Assembly (NCBI GenBank): GCA_002706985.1
Contig: PAKP01000071.1
Coordinates: 1-64,000 of the forward strand
Direction of reading: 5' to 3'
Length of the DNA stretch: 64,000 bases
Origin: Sneathiella sp.
GTDB lineage: Bacteria; Pseudomonadota; Alphaproteobacteria; Sneathiellales; Sneathiellaceae
The first letter of the stretch is position 1. The number at the start of each line of letters is the position of its first letter. A program made the translations under genes and the position numbers. The notes beneath the pieces are model-generated. The model was not told where the DNA came from and did not search any database. It saw only the letters and a program-made list of their open reading frames with translations. Below are positions 63,079-64,000 of this stretch, piece after piece.

Positions 63079-64000
63079 TACCAAGAAGCCATTTTTGAAT
63101 GACACCATGCTGGTGATCATTTTTACCGCCGCTATCCTTGCGATGCCACTCTGGCTCGAGCCGATCGGGGGTAACTATCCGGATTTGCTGCAAAAATTTG
63201 CGATCTACGGAATTTTTGCCATTGGGTTTAATATTCTATTTGGCCTGACAGGATATCTCTCATTCGGCCATGCCGCCTTCCTGGGTGTCGGGTCCTATGC
63301 CGCCGTATGGTCGTTCAAATTATTGACGATGAATGTGATTCCGGCCGTGATATTCGGTGTCCTGTTTGCCGGAATCCTTGCCGCCGCCATCGGCTTCCTG
63401 AGTTTGCGCCGGACCGGGATTTACTTCTCAATCCTTACGTTGGCCTTTGCGCAGATGTCATACAATCTCGCCTATTCGGTACTGACGCCGATTACAAATG
63501 GTGAGACGGGATTGCAGCTTGCTCGATCTGATCCTCGTATTCTCGATCGCATGTTCATGGATGGATCCGCTTCTGCGGGCCTGCCGAGTACCGATCTCTT
63601 CGGGGAGACGATGAGCGGCTATCCCGGCTTTTATTTCTGTGCCGTGCTGTTGATCATCTGCTTCTATATTTCCTTGCGGATATTCAGATCACCGTTCGGT
63701 CTTATGCTGAAGGGCATCAAGTCCAATCAAAACCGGATGAGGTACACGGGTCTGAATACCCGTCCCTATATGCTGACGGCGTTTATAATTTCCGGCATGT
63801 ACGCTGGCTTGGCAGGTAGCCTTCTCGCCGTGACAGACCCGTTGGCCGGCGCCGAGCGGATGCAATGGACCGAGTCGGGTGAGGTGGTGCTGATGACCAT
63901 TCTTGGGGGCGCCGGTACACTTATCGGGCCAATGCTGGGCGCCGGATTGATCAAGTATTTTGAGAATATCTTCTCTGCCTTTGACAATAACGTGCTGCAG
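63071..64000 (+). CDS. Branched-chain amino acid type ABC permease, LivM type, cut by the window edge
   Basis: The frame opens with ATG at 63071 inside the end of the previous gene and stays open for 310 codons to the window edge, so the C-terminus is missing. It reads [11 protein letters not shown], then a LivM core with [45 protein letters not shown] and [16 protein letters not shown]. About eight helices are included. ATPase genes for this importer would lie beyond the edge. Confidence 0.9.
   Translation, partial: MTDTKKPFLNDTMLVIIFTAAILAMPLWLEPIGGNYPDLLQKFAIYGIFAIGFNILFGLTGYLSFGHAAFLGVGSYAAVWSFKLLTMNVIPAVIFGVLFAGILAAAIGFLSLRRTGIYFSILTLAFAQMSYNLAYSVLTPITNGETGLQLARSDPRILDRMFMDGSASAGLPSTDLFGETMSGYPGFYFCAVLLIICFYISLRIFRSPFGLMLKGIKSNQNRMRYTGLNTRPYMLTAFIISGMYAGLAGSLLAVTDPLAGAERMQWTESGEVVLMTILGGAGTLIGPMLGAGLIKYFENIFSAFDNNVLQ

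Noticed and set aside
1-64000. tRNA, rRNA, CRISPR, prophage, insertion sequences or toxin-antitoxin pairs
   Set aside because: None of the characteristic sequence patterns were seen in intergenic regions, which are mostly short.

Overview
The window comes from an alphaproteobacterial chromosome of moderate G+C. The indicators are FlbT (an alphaproteobacterial flagellin mRNA regulator), a TAXI-type TRAP transporter with fused membrane subunits, a PRK07534-type homocysteine methyltransferase, an ScfR-type acyl-CoA regulator, LigC, and several amino-acid-type ABC transporters. Genus cannot be fixed from sequence alone. A marine or soil heterotroph of the Sneathiella/Rhodospirillales kind would fit, but that is inference. 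Gene density is high. I saw no rRNA, tRNA, CRISPR array, insertion sequence or prophage.

Layout. 0-6 kb: flbT, a small membrane protein, a DksA-like zinc-finger protein, 2-oxoglutarate:ferredoxin oxidoreductase korAB, a TetR regulator and an anchored periplasmic protein. 6-15 kb: a catabolic block with a TAXI TRAP transporter, a divergent IclR regulator, acyl-CoA dehydrogenase, class II aldolase, MFS transporter and cyclase-family hydrolase. 15-25 kb: housekeeping and stress genes (tandem-NifU protein, OsmC, CDP-alcohol phosphatidyltransferase, MBL hydrolase, GST, homocysteine methyltransferase, serine-glyoxylate-type aminotransferase, two MFS carriers). 25-33 kb: MFS, SDR, pirin, Old Yellow Enzyme, a small membrane protein behind a perfect FNR box, DsbA-like isomerase, EamA exporter, periplasmic MsrA and a second class II aldolase.

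33-42 kb: a chemoreceptor, then a complete branched-chain-amino-acid-type ABC operon (ATPase, ATPase, permease, permease, binding protein) and a zinc alcohol dehydrogenase. 42-46 kb: hspQ, an acyl-CoA synthetase and a WecE-type sugar aminotransferase. 45.6-52.7 kb: glycerol catabolism (glpD, glpR, glpK) interrupted by a tungstate ABC transporter (tupBCA) and a DsbA-like isomerase. 52.8-55 kb: ligC of the protocatechuate 4,5-cleavage pathway with an MFS carrier. 55-58.8 kb: an 893-residue type I secreted vWA/RTX protein and a small secreted protein. 58.8-64 kb: an ScfR-type regulator with a histidine-kinase-dimerisation-like segment, divergent from a second ABC importer operon that runs off the right edge.

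Functionally the region is dominated by uptake and oxidation of organic acids, acyl-CoAs, glycerol and aromatics, each block with its own regulator. Observations most worth following are the regulator with the kinase-like insert and its TTTACA array (a similar motif lies upstream of korAB), the tungstate transporter inside the glp cluster, the two-domain NifU protein, the vWA/RTX protein without secretion genes nearby, and the small membrane protein under a perfect FNR site.
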